Positions 1 to 5,933 of a DNA stretch of 8,875 nucleotides are shown in pieces; the stretch's first letter is position 1; each line of letters begins with the position of its first letter. The DNA is from an uncultured Roseburia sp. (GTDB lineage Bacteria; Bacillota; Clostridia; Lachnospirales; Lachnospiraceae), in the NCBI GenBank assembly GCA_947070915.1, contig CAMTDY010000119.1:1-8875 (forward strand). The letters run 5' to 3'. A model generated the notes under the pieces. It searched no databases. It saw only the letters and a list, made by a program, of their open reading frames with translations, and was not told where the DNA came from. The translations under genes and the position numbers were made by a program.

Positions 1-252
1 GATATAGAGCGCGCGGTTGAATACTTTGCCTATGCCTGCAAACAACAGCTTTTCTGGGATGGAAATAAAAGGACATCTACAATAGTGGCAAGTAAAATTT
101 TGATCGAGTCAGGAAATGGCATATTGACCATTGGAAAGGATAATGCGGAGGATTTTAATACAACTTTAAATAACTGGTACTTATATGATGAGCTGCAACC
201 ATTAAAAAATTGCCTGAAGAAATGTATTAAGACGTTGGATCCGGGGGTATGA
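1..252 (+). CDS. Fic/Doc-family protein, C-terminal part (5' end outside window)
   Basis: The frame is open from the first base to a TGA at 250-252, giving 83 residues. The segment QLFWDGNKRTS (window residues 16-26) matches the Fic/Doc active-site loop HxFx(D/E)GNxR, with Phe, Gly, Asn and Arg in place. Fic proteins usually transfer AMP or another nucleotide or phosphate group from a cofactor to a hydroxyl of a target protein; Doc phosphorylates EF-Tu. Here the position of the catalytic His is Gln (Q16), so classical transfer activity is doubtful. I recall related Firmicute Fic-like proteins with the same QLFWDGNKRT form, but this is from memory. The helical remainder fits the end of a Fic fold. 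The next gene starts 64 bases later with no visible terminator, so co-transcription is possible. The start, any N-terminal domain and any antitoxin partner are out of view. Confidence 0.8.
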   Translation, partial: DIERAVEYFAYACKQQLFWDGNKRTSTIVASKILIESGNGILTIGKDNAEDFNTTLNNWYLYDELQPLKNCLKKCIKTLDPGV

Positions 253-316
253 CCCACGTATATCATACCGCTATACGCATTCAAAGAATAAAGAAGCAGA
301 AAACGGAGGAAATATT

Positions 317-754
317 ATGTCAAAGAACAGAATGCGGATCATAAAAATTGCAGGAGTAGTTTTAATGGTAGCCATACTTGTAAATACAGTAATGACAAAG
401 CCGGTTCATCTGAGTGAGGACGGAGTAGGGAAATGTTTTGCTGCCGTTGTGATCAGTACGGACAGGTTGACATTTGATGGACATGCTTCTATTACAAAAA
501 AGCAGGATATAGAAAAGGCTGTAAAAATACTGAATGGTATCAGGGCATTCCGATTTGGAGAATACTCCGTGGAAGATCTGGAGGGGGATTCCCCTACTGC
601 ATGGGTGGAATTAAGTGACGGAGAGGGAGAACGATTGGACTCTGTTTATTTTTATCAGGATATTCTCTTATGTGAAAGCGGGTACTATAGGATCAGTATG
701 TCAGAGTATGATAAATTAATTCAGTTATGCAGGGATTTTTCAGACCAGCAATAA
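317..754 (+). CDS. small membrane-anchored or exported protein of unknown function
   Basis: This is a 145-residue protein with an ATG start preceded by the ribosome binding site CGGAGGA (304-310). Residues 1-10 are basic (MSKNRMRIIK). A hydrophobic stretch follows at about 11-26, so it has an N-terminal membrane anchor or signal sequence. There is no Cys in a lipobox, so it is not an obvious lipoprotein. The remaining roughly 115 residues are mixed alpha/beta and acidic, with several aromatic residues near the C-terminus, and would lie outside the membrane. I do not recognise the family. It ends 51 bases before the nucleotide pyrophosphatase gene, probably in the same transcript. Nothing visible shows a functional link to either neighbour. 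Confidence 0.8.
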   Translation: MSKNRMRIIKIAGVVLMVAILVNTVMTKPVHLSEDGVGKCFAAVVISTDRLTFDGHASITKKQDIEKAVKILNGIRAFRFGEYSVEDLEGDSPTAWVELSDGEGERLDSVYFYQDILLCESGYYRISMSEYDKLIQLCRDFSDQQ

Positions 755-793
755 GTGGGTGAATACGAAAAAGTTTTTTATAAAATAGCGAAA

Positions 794-800
794 GAGAGGA
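794..800 (+). promoter_or_regulatory. ribosome binding site fixing the pyrophosphatase start at 806
   Basis: The purine-rich GAGAGGA ends 5 bases before the ATG at 806. The reading frame also extends upstream to a GTG at 755, but that codon directly abuts the previous stop and has no Shine-Dalgarno sequence. The conserved first beta strand of the family (KLLYGTGN) begins immediately after the ATG at 806, which supports the shorter form. Confidence 0.7.
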
Positions 801-805
801 CGCAG

Positions 806-1414
806 ATGAAATTGTTATATGGTACGGGAAATCCTGCCAAGTTATCTTCCATGAAGAAAATAGTGAAAAAATTAGGGATAGAATTGATCGGACTGAAATA
901 TCTGGATTGTGAGATTCCGGATGTGCCGGAGACAGGTAAGACACCTTTGGAAAATGCCAGACAAAAGGCGCTGGCATATTATCATGCCTTTCATATTCCG
1001 GTATTTTCCTGTGATTCCGGACTGTATTTTGAGGGCATTCCCGATGATAACCAGCCAGGAGTCCATGTGCGTACGATAGCGGGAAAACGTTTGACGGATG
1101 TGGAAATGATTGCGTATTATTCAGATCTTGCAAGGCGGTATGGAAACCTGACTGCCAGATATAAAAATGCGATCTGTCTTGTGCTGGATGAGGAACAGAT
1201 CTATGAGGCTATGGAACCATCCATGGAGAGTAACGTATTTATTATAACAGATAAACCGCATTCCGTTTTGAAAGAAGGGGTTCCTCTGGACAGTTTATCC
1301 ATAGACATTAAAAGCGGTAAATACTTTTGTGATCTTGCCCATCATGAATCCGAAACCTCGGTAATGAAAGAGGCATTTTTGAAATTTTTCCGAAGGATTT
1401 TATCCCATCTTTGA
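806..1414 (+). CDS. divergent HAM1/RdgB-like non-canonical purine NTP pyrophosphatase
   Basis: The product has 202 residues from the ATG at 806. Family members hydrolyse (d)ITP and XTP to the monophosphate plus pyrophosphate and so clean the nucleotide pool; they are cytoplasmic. Visible hallmarks are the N-terminal strand and substrate loop TGNPAK (residues 7-12), the acidic helix with TPLENARQKA (46-55), the central SCDSGLYF (68-75) in which Asp70 aligns with the catalytic Asp of RdgB, and PGVHVRT (84-90) in the position of PGIYSAR. The length fits the usual 190-205. The C-terminal part is unusual: the GFGYDP loop appears as GVPLDSL (158-164), and the SHRG motif that binds the base is not present. 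Substrate preference may therefore differ from RdgB. I believe similar proteins occur in many gut clostridia, but that is from memory. An intrinsic terminator follows. Confidence 0.85.
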   Translation: MKLLYGTGNPAKLSSMKKIVKKLGIELIGLKYLDCEIPDVPETGKTPLENARQKALAYYHAFHIPVFSCDSGLYFEGIPDDNQPGVHVRTIAGKRLTDVEMIAYYSDLARRYGNLTARYKNAICLVLDEEQIYEAMEPSMESNVFIITDKPHSVLKEGVPLDSLSIDIKSGKYFCDLAHHESETSVMKEAFLKFFRRILSHL

Positions 1415-1468
1415 CATTTGAAAGGATATAAAACAGCCGTAAGGCTTTTTGACATAAGCGTACTAAAT

Positions 1469-1498
1469 AAACTCTCATATTTTACTGGGAGTTTTTTT
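1469..1498 (+). terminator. intrinsic terminator after the pyrophosphatase gene
   Basis: AAACTCTCA (1469-1477) pairs with TGGGAGTTT (1486-1494) through 9 pairs including one G-U, around an 8-base loop. An uninterrupted T run covers 1492-1498. It lies 55 bases after the stop at 1414. A weaker hairpin, AGCC-GTAA-GGCT followed by T residues (1435-1450), sits just upstream and may assist. Together they separate the left gene block from the right one. Confidence 0.85.
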
Positions 1499-1536
1499 GG
1501 TGCTTGGGGGGCTCGTGAGATTGGTCATAGTATAAA

Positions 1537-1701
1537 CTAGTACAACGTCTTCCAAATATCCGGACTATATGCGCAGGATAAATTTTCATGCTGCAAGGCG
1601 GAAGAAGGCGGCGTAGCGGTGGCTACGCCAACTGATGACAACGCAGCAGCTGGAAACTTAGGCAAGTATAGAGTCCGGTTAATTTGGAGACGTTGTACTA
1701 G
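1537..1701. repeat. 165-bp foldback (MITE-like) palindromic element
   Basis: The outermost bases CTAGTACAACGTC (1537-1549) recur as an exact inverted copy at 1689-1701. The similarity continues inward through CCAAAT and CCGGACT (1552-1567 against 1671-1687) with small indels. The exact centre is a perfect 8-bp stem, GGCGTAGC (1610-1617) with GCTACGCC (1622-1629), around a GGTG loop, so the element is symmetrical about 1619. The arms between are only partly complementary. There is no open reading frame and no convincing target duplication beyond a possible TA or CTAG inside the ends. This is typical of non-autonomous MITE-like or palindromic intergenic repeats. A structured RNA is the alternative reading. 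The copy number in the genome is unknown. Confidence 0.7.
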
Positions 1702-1736
1702 GATTTAGAAACCGCTACGTCATTTCTAATAAGTTC

Positions 1737-1763
1737 TGTCGAATCCTGTCGATATATGTCGAA
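1737..1763 (+). promoter_or_regulatory. three tandem Spo0A-like boxes, 10-bp period
   Basis: TGTCGAA (1737-1743), TGTCGAT (1747-1753) and TGTCGAA (1757-1763) occur in the same orientation at an exact 10-bp spacing, so all three lie on one face of the helix. TGTCGAA is the consensus 0A box of the sporulation regulator Spo0A, and pairs of boxes at this same 10-bp spacing are known from Spo0A targets such as abrB. The array ends 9 bases upstream of the proposed -35 element, a position suited to activation. That Spo0A binds here is inference; another regulator with a TGTCGA half-site is possible. Confidence 0.6.
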
Positions 1764-1772
1764 CGTTAGTTC

Positions 1773-1801
1773 TTGTAAGATGATGTAAGATTATGTACAA
1801 T
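1773..1801 (+). promoter_or_regulatory. sigma-A-like promoter for the surface-protein gene
   Basis: A -35 element TTGTAA (1773-1778; 4 of 6 to consensus) and a -10 element TACAAT (1796-1801; 5 of 6) are separated by 17 bp. Transcription would start near 1807-1809, leaving a leader of about 100 bases before the ATG at 1911. The whole core promoter lies within a second 10-bp repeat series: TGTAAGAT (1774-1781), TGTAAGAT (1784-1791) and TGTACAAT (1794-1801). It is the best-scoring promoter-like match I found by eye in the gap. Confidence 0.55.
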
Positions 1802-1829
1802 TAAGATATTGTAACAACACGATTGGGAG

Positions 1830-1878
1830 TGCTCGACGTCTCAGGACAAAACCGGTTTTCAATTGGTACCGTCGAGCA
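1830..1878 (+). promoter_or_regulatory. 5' leader stem-loop
   Basis: TGCTCGACG (1830-1838) pairs perfectly with CGTCGAGCA (1870-1878), nine Watson-Crick pairs, closing a 31-base loop. The loop contains the self-complementary AAAACCGGTTTT (1848-1859), which can form a nested hairpin or a dimer contact. The structure lies between the proposed transcription start and the ribosome binding site and does not cover the latter. It could stabilise the mRNA or act as a regulatory leader. I do not recognise a known riboswitch class. Confidence 0.45.
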
Positions 1879-1898
1879 ACAAGATGGACAAAAACGAT

Positions 1899-1905
1899 CG
1901 GAGGA
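1899..1905 (+). promoter_or_regulatory. ribosome binding site fixing the start at 1911
   Basis: CGGAGGA ends 5 bases before the ATG at 1911. The frame is open upstream to a TTG at 1863, but that codon lies inside the leader hairpin and has no ribosome binding site. Starting at 1911 puts a normal basic n-region (MKKNAEKNKK) directly before the hydrophobic core of the signal peptide. Confidence 0.8.
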
Positions 1906-1910
1906 ATACG

Positions 1911-4900
1911 ATGAAAAAGAACGCAGAAAAAAACAAAAAGATCCTACTGGGCAGCCTTCTGGCAGGCAGTCTGGTGCTGGTCTCCTTCTATGGCGCCGGT
2001 CTGCCCAAAGAACAGGAACTCAAGGCGGACGCTGCCATATCAAATGCGGCCAGCGCAGCTGCCTCCATTACTGAAGAACTGACAGCAAAAAGAGACCGGT
2101 TCGTCAAGCAGTTTGCCATGTCGGACGGAAGTTATACGGCAGTAACCTACTCTATGCCAGTTCACTATAAGAAACGTGATGACTGGAAAGAAATCGACAC
2201 CACCCTTGTAAAATCCGGCAAAAAGAAATACAAAACCAAAGCCACCGATTTATCCATCAAAGTATCCAGAAAAGCAAACAAAAAATCGGTTGTTTCCATG
2301 AAGCGGGATAAGACCAGCCTGTCCATTGCCTTAAAAGGGAAAAAACTCAAAGCAGCAAAGGTGAAGCGAAGTAATCCGGGGAAAAAAACAGCAACTGATG
2401 TGCTGAACCAGAACAAAGTTACCTACAAAAAAGTCATGAAAAACACCAACGTCTCCTACGACATTTTCCCTGAAAAAGTGCAGGAGATTGTTTCCATCAA
2501 TAAAAAGCAGAAGAGAAAAGCCCTTTCTTTCAAACTGAATACTAAACTCAAAGTAAAAGTAAAGGGGAGAAAAGTCTACTTCAAAACCAAAAAGGGTAAG
2601 ACAAAATTTACCCGCATGAGTACTAAGATCACCGATGCCCGCGGGGTATCCACATCCAGAGTGAAACTTAGTTACAACAAAAAAACAAAAACCCTCAAAG
2701 TGACACCAGACAAAAAATGGTGGAACAGCAGAAAAAGGAAGTTTCCACTGGAAATCCGGACTACATATTTAACTGACAGGCACAGCAGGGACGTAAAAGT
2801 GGGCGCCGCCTATGCCGGCTCGCCTGACAGCAACTTCGGCTACGACAAATCCCTCTTGCTGCAGGCAAACAAATGCGTGGCATTCACGAAAATGTCCACG
2901 CTGGCAGAGTTAAAGCAGCCAAACGTCCAGATTCTGGACGCCTCACTGAACATCAAAAACGAAAAAACAATGAAACTGGGAGCAGGGAAAACTTTTGACC
3001 TCGGTATCCATAAAGTAAAGCAGAACTGGAGCGTCAACAAGCTGACCTACAACAACCGCCCGGCCTATGAATCTCAGGCATCGGCAGCGGTGGGAATCCA
3101 GAAAGCGGGAAACTACCAATGCGACGTAACCGGCATGGTAAAAGCATGGGCCGCCGGGGAAGCGAACTACGGCGTGGCTCTGGCAGCAGACAACTCTAAC
3201 CGCTCTTATCAGGCAAAACTCGATCGGAATCCGTACTTTACCGTGCATTACGAGATAGTTGGTTTTGAGGGAGCAGCGGAACTGAAAGAGAATGTCCCGG
3301 TTACCCGCTCTGTTATCAGTGCCGGGCAGGAAAGCTATTACTACTTTGATACTAAACCAGGCATTGCCTATGATATTTATACCGAATCATCCATAGATAC
3401 CCAGGCGATCATGTATGACACAAATAAGGAGCGGGTGGGTTATGACGACAACTCCGGCTTAGATAACAATTTCCTTTTTACCGGGGCATATAACGGCAGA
3501 AAATACCTGAAAGTCAACGTGAAAAATAAGGGGACGGGGAATTATACCCTCCACTTGAAAAAGCGTTTTGCCATCCCGGAGCCGATTGCCATACAGGGGC
3601 AGGACAAAGTAACCATCACATGGAATGCCATAGACAAGGCAAAAGAATACCTCGTCTGCATCTATGACGGTGGAAAAAAGATAAGCGAAGTCGTCGTGAC
3701 AGGCACTTCCTATGATTATATCTACAACAACGAAACAGCAGGAAAAATCCTTGGTTTCACGGTGACAGCAAGGGAAAACGCATCCCTGACAGGGGAAACC
3801 TCCCGTATGATTTTTAACACAGACAGCCAGTCCGAGTGGGTGTATGCAGCGCCCATGCAGGAGGCAAGAAAAAATAGTTCTGCCACCGCATTGGATGGAA
3901 AAATCTATGTGTTAGGCGGGGAAAATGCCATAGGCTTTTTGAAAAGTTTTGCAGTCTATGATACCGAAAAGAAAACCTGGGAAGCACTGCCAGACTATCC
4001 AGGCACGGCAACCGGAATTTGCAAGGCGGCCATGTTTACATACAACAATGAAATATATGTAGTTGGTGGGCAGACCGATACCAGTGCTACCGCGAAGCTA
4101 TTAAATTCTATCTATGTGTTCAATACAGAGACAAAGCAGTGGCGGAAAAAGGCAGATATGGCAGAGGGCAGAACCAATCTGGCATTCGCAGTCAGCAAAG
4201 ACAGCCTCTATCTGTGGACAAAAGCAGGAACAACCGATAAAGCAGAAATCTATAACATTAAAACTGACACATGGAAAACGGCAGTCATGCCGGACACGAG
4301 CAGCATCATAGACGCCGCCAGCGTGGACAACCGTGTCTTTGTATTAAAAGAAGATGGAGAAAAAATGTACTGGCAGGAGTATCTGCCAGAAGACAACGTC
4401 TTTGAAGACGCCGGGGCAGAGTGTCCGTTTGCACCATCCGGCAAATACAAAGCATCTGCAGTCATTCGAGGCAAAATCTACATGATAAAAGAAGCGGAAA
4501 CAAAAGAAGTACTCGTCTATGACGCCTATGCCGACGAGTGGAGCCGGATTTCCGACATGAACCTGACAAAGAAAGATTCTGCACTGGCTGCATCCGGCAA
4601 CGACCTGTACAGCATTGGCGGGGAAATGACCGGATACGGTGTGCTGGATGTAGCAGAGCAGTATACCGTCAAAGTACAGAGCACCACCAAAGAAATGCTG
4701 GTAAAGAAAGGCGAAGCCTATGAGCTGCAGGTAACCGCTGGAAATCTCAAAAAGGGACAAACGAAGATCGTGAGCGTAGCCGTCAATCCCGATGAAATGC
4801 AGATACGGAACGCCTCTTCCTTTGAGGAAGAGGAGGCGCTGAAAGAGGGTGTTGATGGGGTTACTCTGCTAAAATACCAGCCGAAAAAGGGCGTGCTGGT

Positions 4901-5027
4901 ATTGAAATTAACGGGAAGTCTGGAGCGGGGAGAGAGTTATGAAACCTACCAGTCCATTCCGGTAGAAGGAAAGATTGACGGAAAGACCAGAGTGGAGATA
5001 ACCCTGACGGATAAACCAGAAAAGTAG
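1911..5027 (+). CDS. large secreted DNRLRE / PPC-like / Fn3-like / Kelch-like surface protein
   Basis: The product has 1038 residues. Residues 1-10 are basic, 11-30 hydrophobic, and a cleavage site after about ADA (39-41) is plausible. Residues 80-86 (YSMPVHY), followed by DDWKEIDTTL, resemble the segment preceding DNRLRE domains in WapA-type wall proteins. Residues 87-283 are extremely basic: I count 65 Lys/Arg against 13 Asp/Glu. About 284-450 is a DNRLRE-like domain, with NWSVNKLTYNNRPAY and DVTGMVKAWAAGEANYGVAL. About 451-553 resembles a PPC domain (YYYFDTKPG, YDDNSG, TGNYTLHL). About 554-640 looks like Fn3. About 642-920 holds roughly six Kelch-type blades (GKIYVLGG, NEIYVVGG, VFNTETKQW, VYDAYADEW). 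The last 120 residues look beta-rich. There is no LPxTG motif or C-terminal membrane helix, so wall attachment would be non-covalent, perhaps through the basic region. A binding or adhesion role, possibly partnering the RHS protein downstream, is inference. Confidence 0.85.
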   Translation: MKKNAEKNKKILLGSLLAGSLVLVSFYGAGLPKEQELKADAAISNAASAAASITEELTAKRDRFVKQFAMSDGSYTAVTYSMPVHYKKRDDWKEIDTTLVKSGKKKYKTKATDLSIKVSRKANKKSVVSMKRDKTSLSIALKGKKLKAAKVKRSNPGKKTATDVLNQNKVTYKKVMKNTNVSYDIFPEKVQEIVSINKKQKRKALSFKLNTKLKVKVKGRKVYFKTKKGKTKFTRMSTKITDARGVSTSRVKLSYNKKTKTLKVTPDKKWWNSRKRKFPLEIRTTYLTDRHSRDVKVGAAYAGSPDSNFGYDKSLLLQANKCVAFTKMSTLAELKQPNVQILDASLNIKNEKTMKLGAGKTFDLGIHKVKQNWSVNKLTYNNRPAYESQASAAVGIQKAGNYQCDVTGMVKAWAAGEANYGVALAADNSNRSYQAKLDRNPYFTVHYEIVGFEGAAELKENVPVTRSVISAGQESYYYFDTKPGIAYDIYTESSIDTQAIMYDTNKERVGYDDNSGLDNNFLFTGAYNGRKYLKVNVKNKGTGNYTLHLKKRFAIPEPIAIQGQDKVTITWNAIDKAKEYLVCIYDGGKKISEVVVTGTSYDYIYNNETAGKILGFTVTARENASLTGETSRMIFNTDSQSEWVYAAPMQEARKNSSATALDGKIYVLGGENAIGFLKSFAVYDTEKKTWEALPDYPGTATGICKAAMFTYNNEIYVVGGQTDTSATAKLLNSIYVFNTETKQWRKKADMAEGRTNLAFAVSKDSLYLWTKAGTTDKAEIYNIKTDTWKTAVMPDTSSIIDAASVDNRVFVLKEDGEKMYWQEYLPEDNVFEDAGAECPFAPSGKYKASAVIRGKIYMIKEAETKEVLVYDAYADEWSRISDMNLTKKDSALAASGNDLYSIGGEMTGYGVLDVAEQYTVKVQSTTKEMLVKKGEAYELQVTAGNLKKGQTKIVSVAVNPDEMQIRNASSFEEEEALKEGVDGVTLLKYQPKKGVLVLKLTGSLERGESYETYQSIPVEGKIDGKTRVEITLTDKPEK

Positions 5028-5033
5028 AATAAG

Positions 5034-5074
5034 AGGATTTGCCAGTTGTGGGATGTGCATAACTGGTAAGTCCT
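5034..5074 (+). terminator. hairpin after the Kelch-protein gene, possible weak terminator
   Basis: AGGATTTGCCAGTT (5034-5047) pairs with AACTGGTAAGTCCT (5061-5074) over 14 positions with two G-U pairs, around a 13-base loop. It starts 7 bases after the stop codon. The following bases (AATTGTATTG) are only moderately T-rich, so termination may be partial. It may instead protect the 3' end of the mRNA or set the ratio between this gene and those downstream. Confidence 0.5.
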
Positions 5075-5207
5075 AATTGTATTGTAAAAATATTAAGTTT
5101 TACGCCACATAATGAAATGACCAATATATGAATGTGCTTTTACTGAGTTTTGTTTTAATCGCTTATATTGGTGTAAATTAAAGCTAGATTAATCACTTGT
5201 TTTGAAT
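5075..5207 (+). promoter_or_regulatory. AT-rich intergenic region, possible weak promoter
   Basis: No gene is visible here. The best promoter-like pair is TTTACT (5139-5144) with TATATT (5164-5169), at a suboptimal 19-bp spacing. A perfect inverted repeat, CCAATATA (5121-5128) and TATATTGG (5164-5171), brackets the -35 and overlaps the -10, as an operator might. The 192-bp distance between genes suggests a separate or additional promoter, but the match is weak. Confidence 0.25.
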
Positions 5208-5213
5208 GGAGGA
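5208..5213 (+). promoter_or_regulatory. ribosome binding site selecting a TTG start
   Basis: GGAGGA ends 6 bases before the TTG at 5220. Another TTG at 5202 is in the same frame but lies upstream of this site, so translation from it would read through the Shine-Dalgarno sequence. No ATG or GTG is available at a suitable distance, so TTG at 5220 is the likely start, which implies reduced translation. Confidence 0.7.
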
Positions 5214-5219
5214 ATATCA

Positions 5220-5879
5220 TTGGAGTTTGTTAAAAAACATAAAGTAATTTTGGCAGGCATTTTAATGGTCTTGTTATTTGCTATCGCAGGAACGGTGTTT
5301 TTTGTCATACGAAATAATAACCAAAGCAAGAAGAAACAGAGTGTAGAGAAACAAAAAGAGGAAAATTATCTTTCCCTCAGTGTTTCCGATCAGGAAACTG
5401 CCGATTTGTATGCAGAACTCTACGAGATGTCCAGAGAGGACGTGGCAGAGCAGCAGGTCAAGACAAAAGATTGGGAAAAGACAGCAAAAGAACTGGAAAA
5501 GGCATTCTTTACTATACCGGAGAACAAAAAATACCAGATGGAAAAGGGTGGTTATTCTCTGGAGGATTTGCAGGAAGCCGAGAAGCTGTCTGTCAAAACC
5601 GGAAGAAAGGCGATGGATTTGGCGAAAGCCAAGGGGAAAGTTTCGGATCAGCGGAAATGGTCCGAGGTGGTTAAGGACAGCGAGATCCTTACCACCGAAG
5701 AACAGCTGGGCCTGACAAAAGAACAGGTAAAGACACTGGAAGAAAAATCGCTGGGAAAAGAGGAACGGGTGGAAGTGGCAATCCTGCTTATGAATGGAAC
5801 CTATACCTTTGATGAAGTGATACAGAAACTGGGTGCAGGAAAAACAGTGGAAGAGCTGAAAAAGCAGAATGGGAATTGA
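5220..5879 (+). CDS. single-pass membrane protein with helical extracytoplasmic domain, unknown function
   Basis: The product has 219 residues and starts at TTG 5220. Residues 2-8 (EFVKKHK) are net basic, and 9-30 form a strong hydrophobic helix ending in FFVIR, so the protein is a signal-anchored type II membrane protein with its C-terminus outside. Residues 31-55 are a Lys/Gln/Asn-rich linker. The rest (56-219) is charged, rich in Glu, Lys and Leu, and probably mostly helical, with possible coiled-coil stretches such as DWEKTAKELEKAF. There is no Cys, no catalytic motif and no recognised domain. It sits 54 bases upstream of the RHS gene and 192 bases after the Kelch-protein gene. A role as membrane anchor, export helper or chaperone for the neighbours is possible. 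Immunity proteins usually follow the RHS tip, so that role is less likely. Confidence 0.8.
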   Translation: MEFVKKHKVILAGILMVLLFAIAGTVFFVIRNNNQSKKKQSVEKQKEENYLSLSVSDQETADLYAELYEMSREDVAEQQVKTKDWEKTAKELEKAFFTIPENKKYQMEKGGYSLEDLQEAEKLSVKTGRKAMDLAKAKGKVSDQRKWSEVVKDSEILTTEEQLGLTKEQVKTLEEKSLGKEERVEVAILLMNGTYTFDEVIQKLGAGKTVEELKKQNGN

Positions 5880-5933
5880 CAGTACATGAATAAGGACAAA
5901 TACAGTTTTGCGTAAGAAAGGAGTTTGAAATCT

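Noticed and set aside
755..805. Longer start (GTG 755) for the pyrophosphatase
   Set aside because: It has no ribosome binding site and would add 17 residues before the conserved first strand; ATG 806 has GAGAGGA at good spacing.
693..1133. Minus-strand ORF across the junction of two left-block genes
   Set aside because: It overlaps two supported plus-strand genes and shows no recognisable motif.
1449..1481. Perfect -35 hexamer TTGACA at 1449-1454
   Set aside because: No acceptable -10 lies 16-18 bp downstream (1472-1477 is CTCTCA), and the site runs into the terminator hairpin.
1737..1801. Short CRISPR-like array
   Set aside because: Repeat units of 6-8 bp at 10-bp spacing are far too short; the arrangement fits regulator sites.
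1820..1910. Cyclic-di-GMP or other known riboswitch in the leader
   Set aside because: The conserved core sequences of the classes I know are missing; only a simple stem with a large loop is seen.
1823..2074. Plus-strand ORF overlapping the start of the Kelch-protein gene
   Set aside because: It lies out of frame within the leader and signal-peptide region, has biased Arg/Gln-rich composition and no ribosome binding site; it is a shadow of the real gene.
4344..4760. Minus-strand ORF of 138 codons
   Set aside because: It is antisense to well-supported Kelch-like coding sequence; Cys/Phe-rich composition and lack of a ribosome binding site mark it as a shadow.
4900..5027. LPxTG or other C-terminal wall anchor in the Kelch protein
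   Set aside because: The C-terminus ends in TLTDKPEK with no sorting motif, hydrophobic helix or terminal basic cluster.
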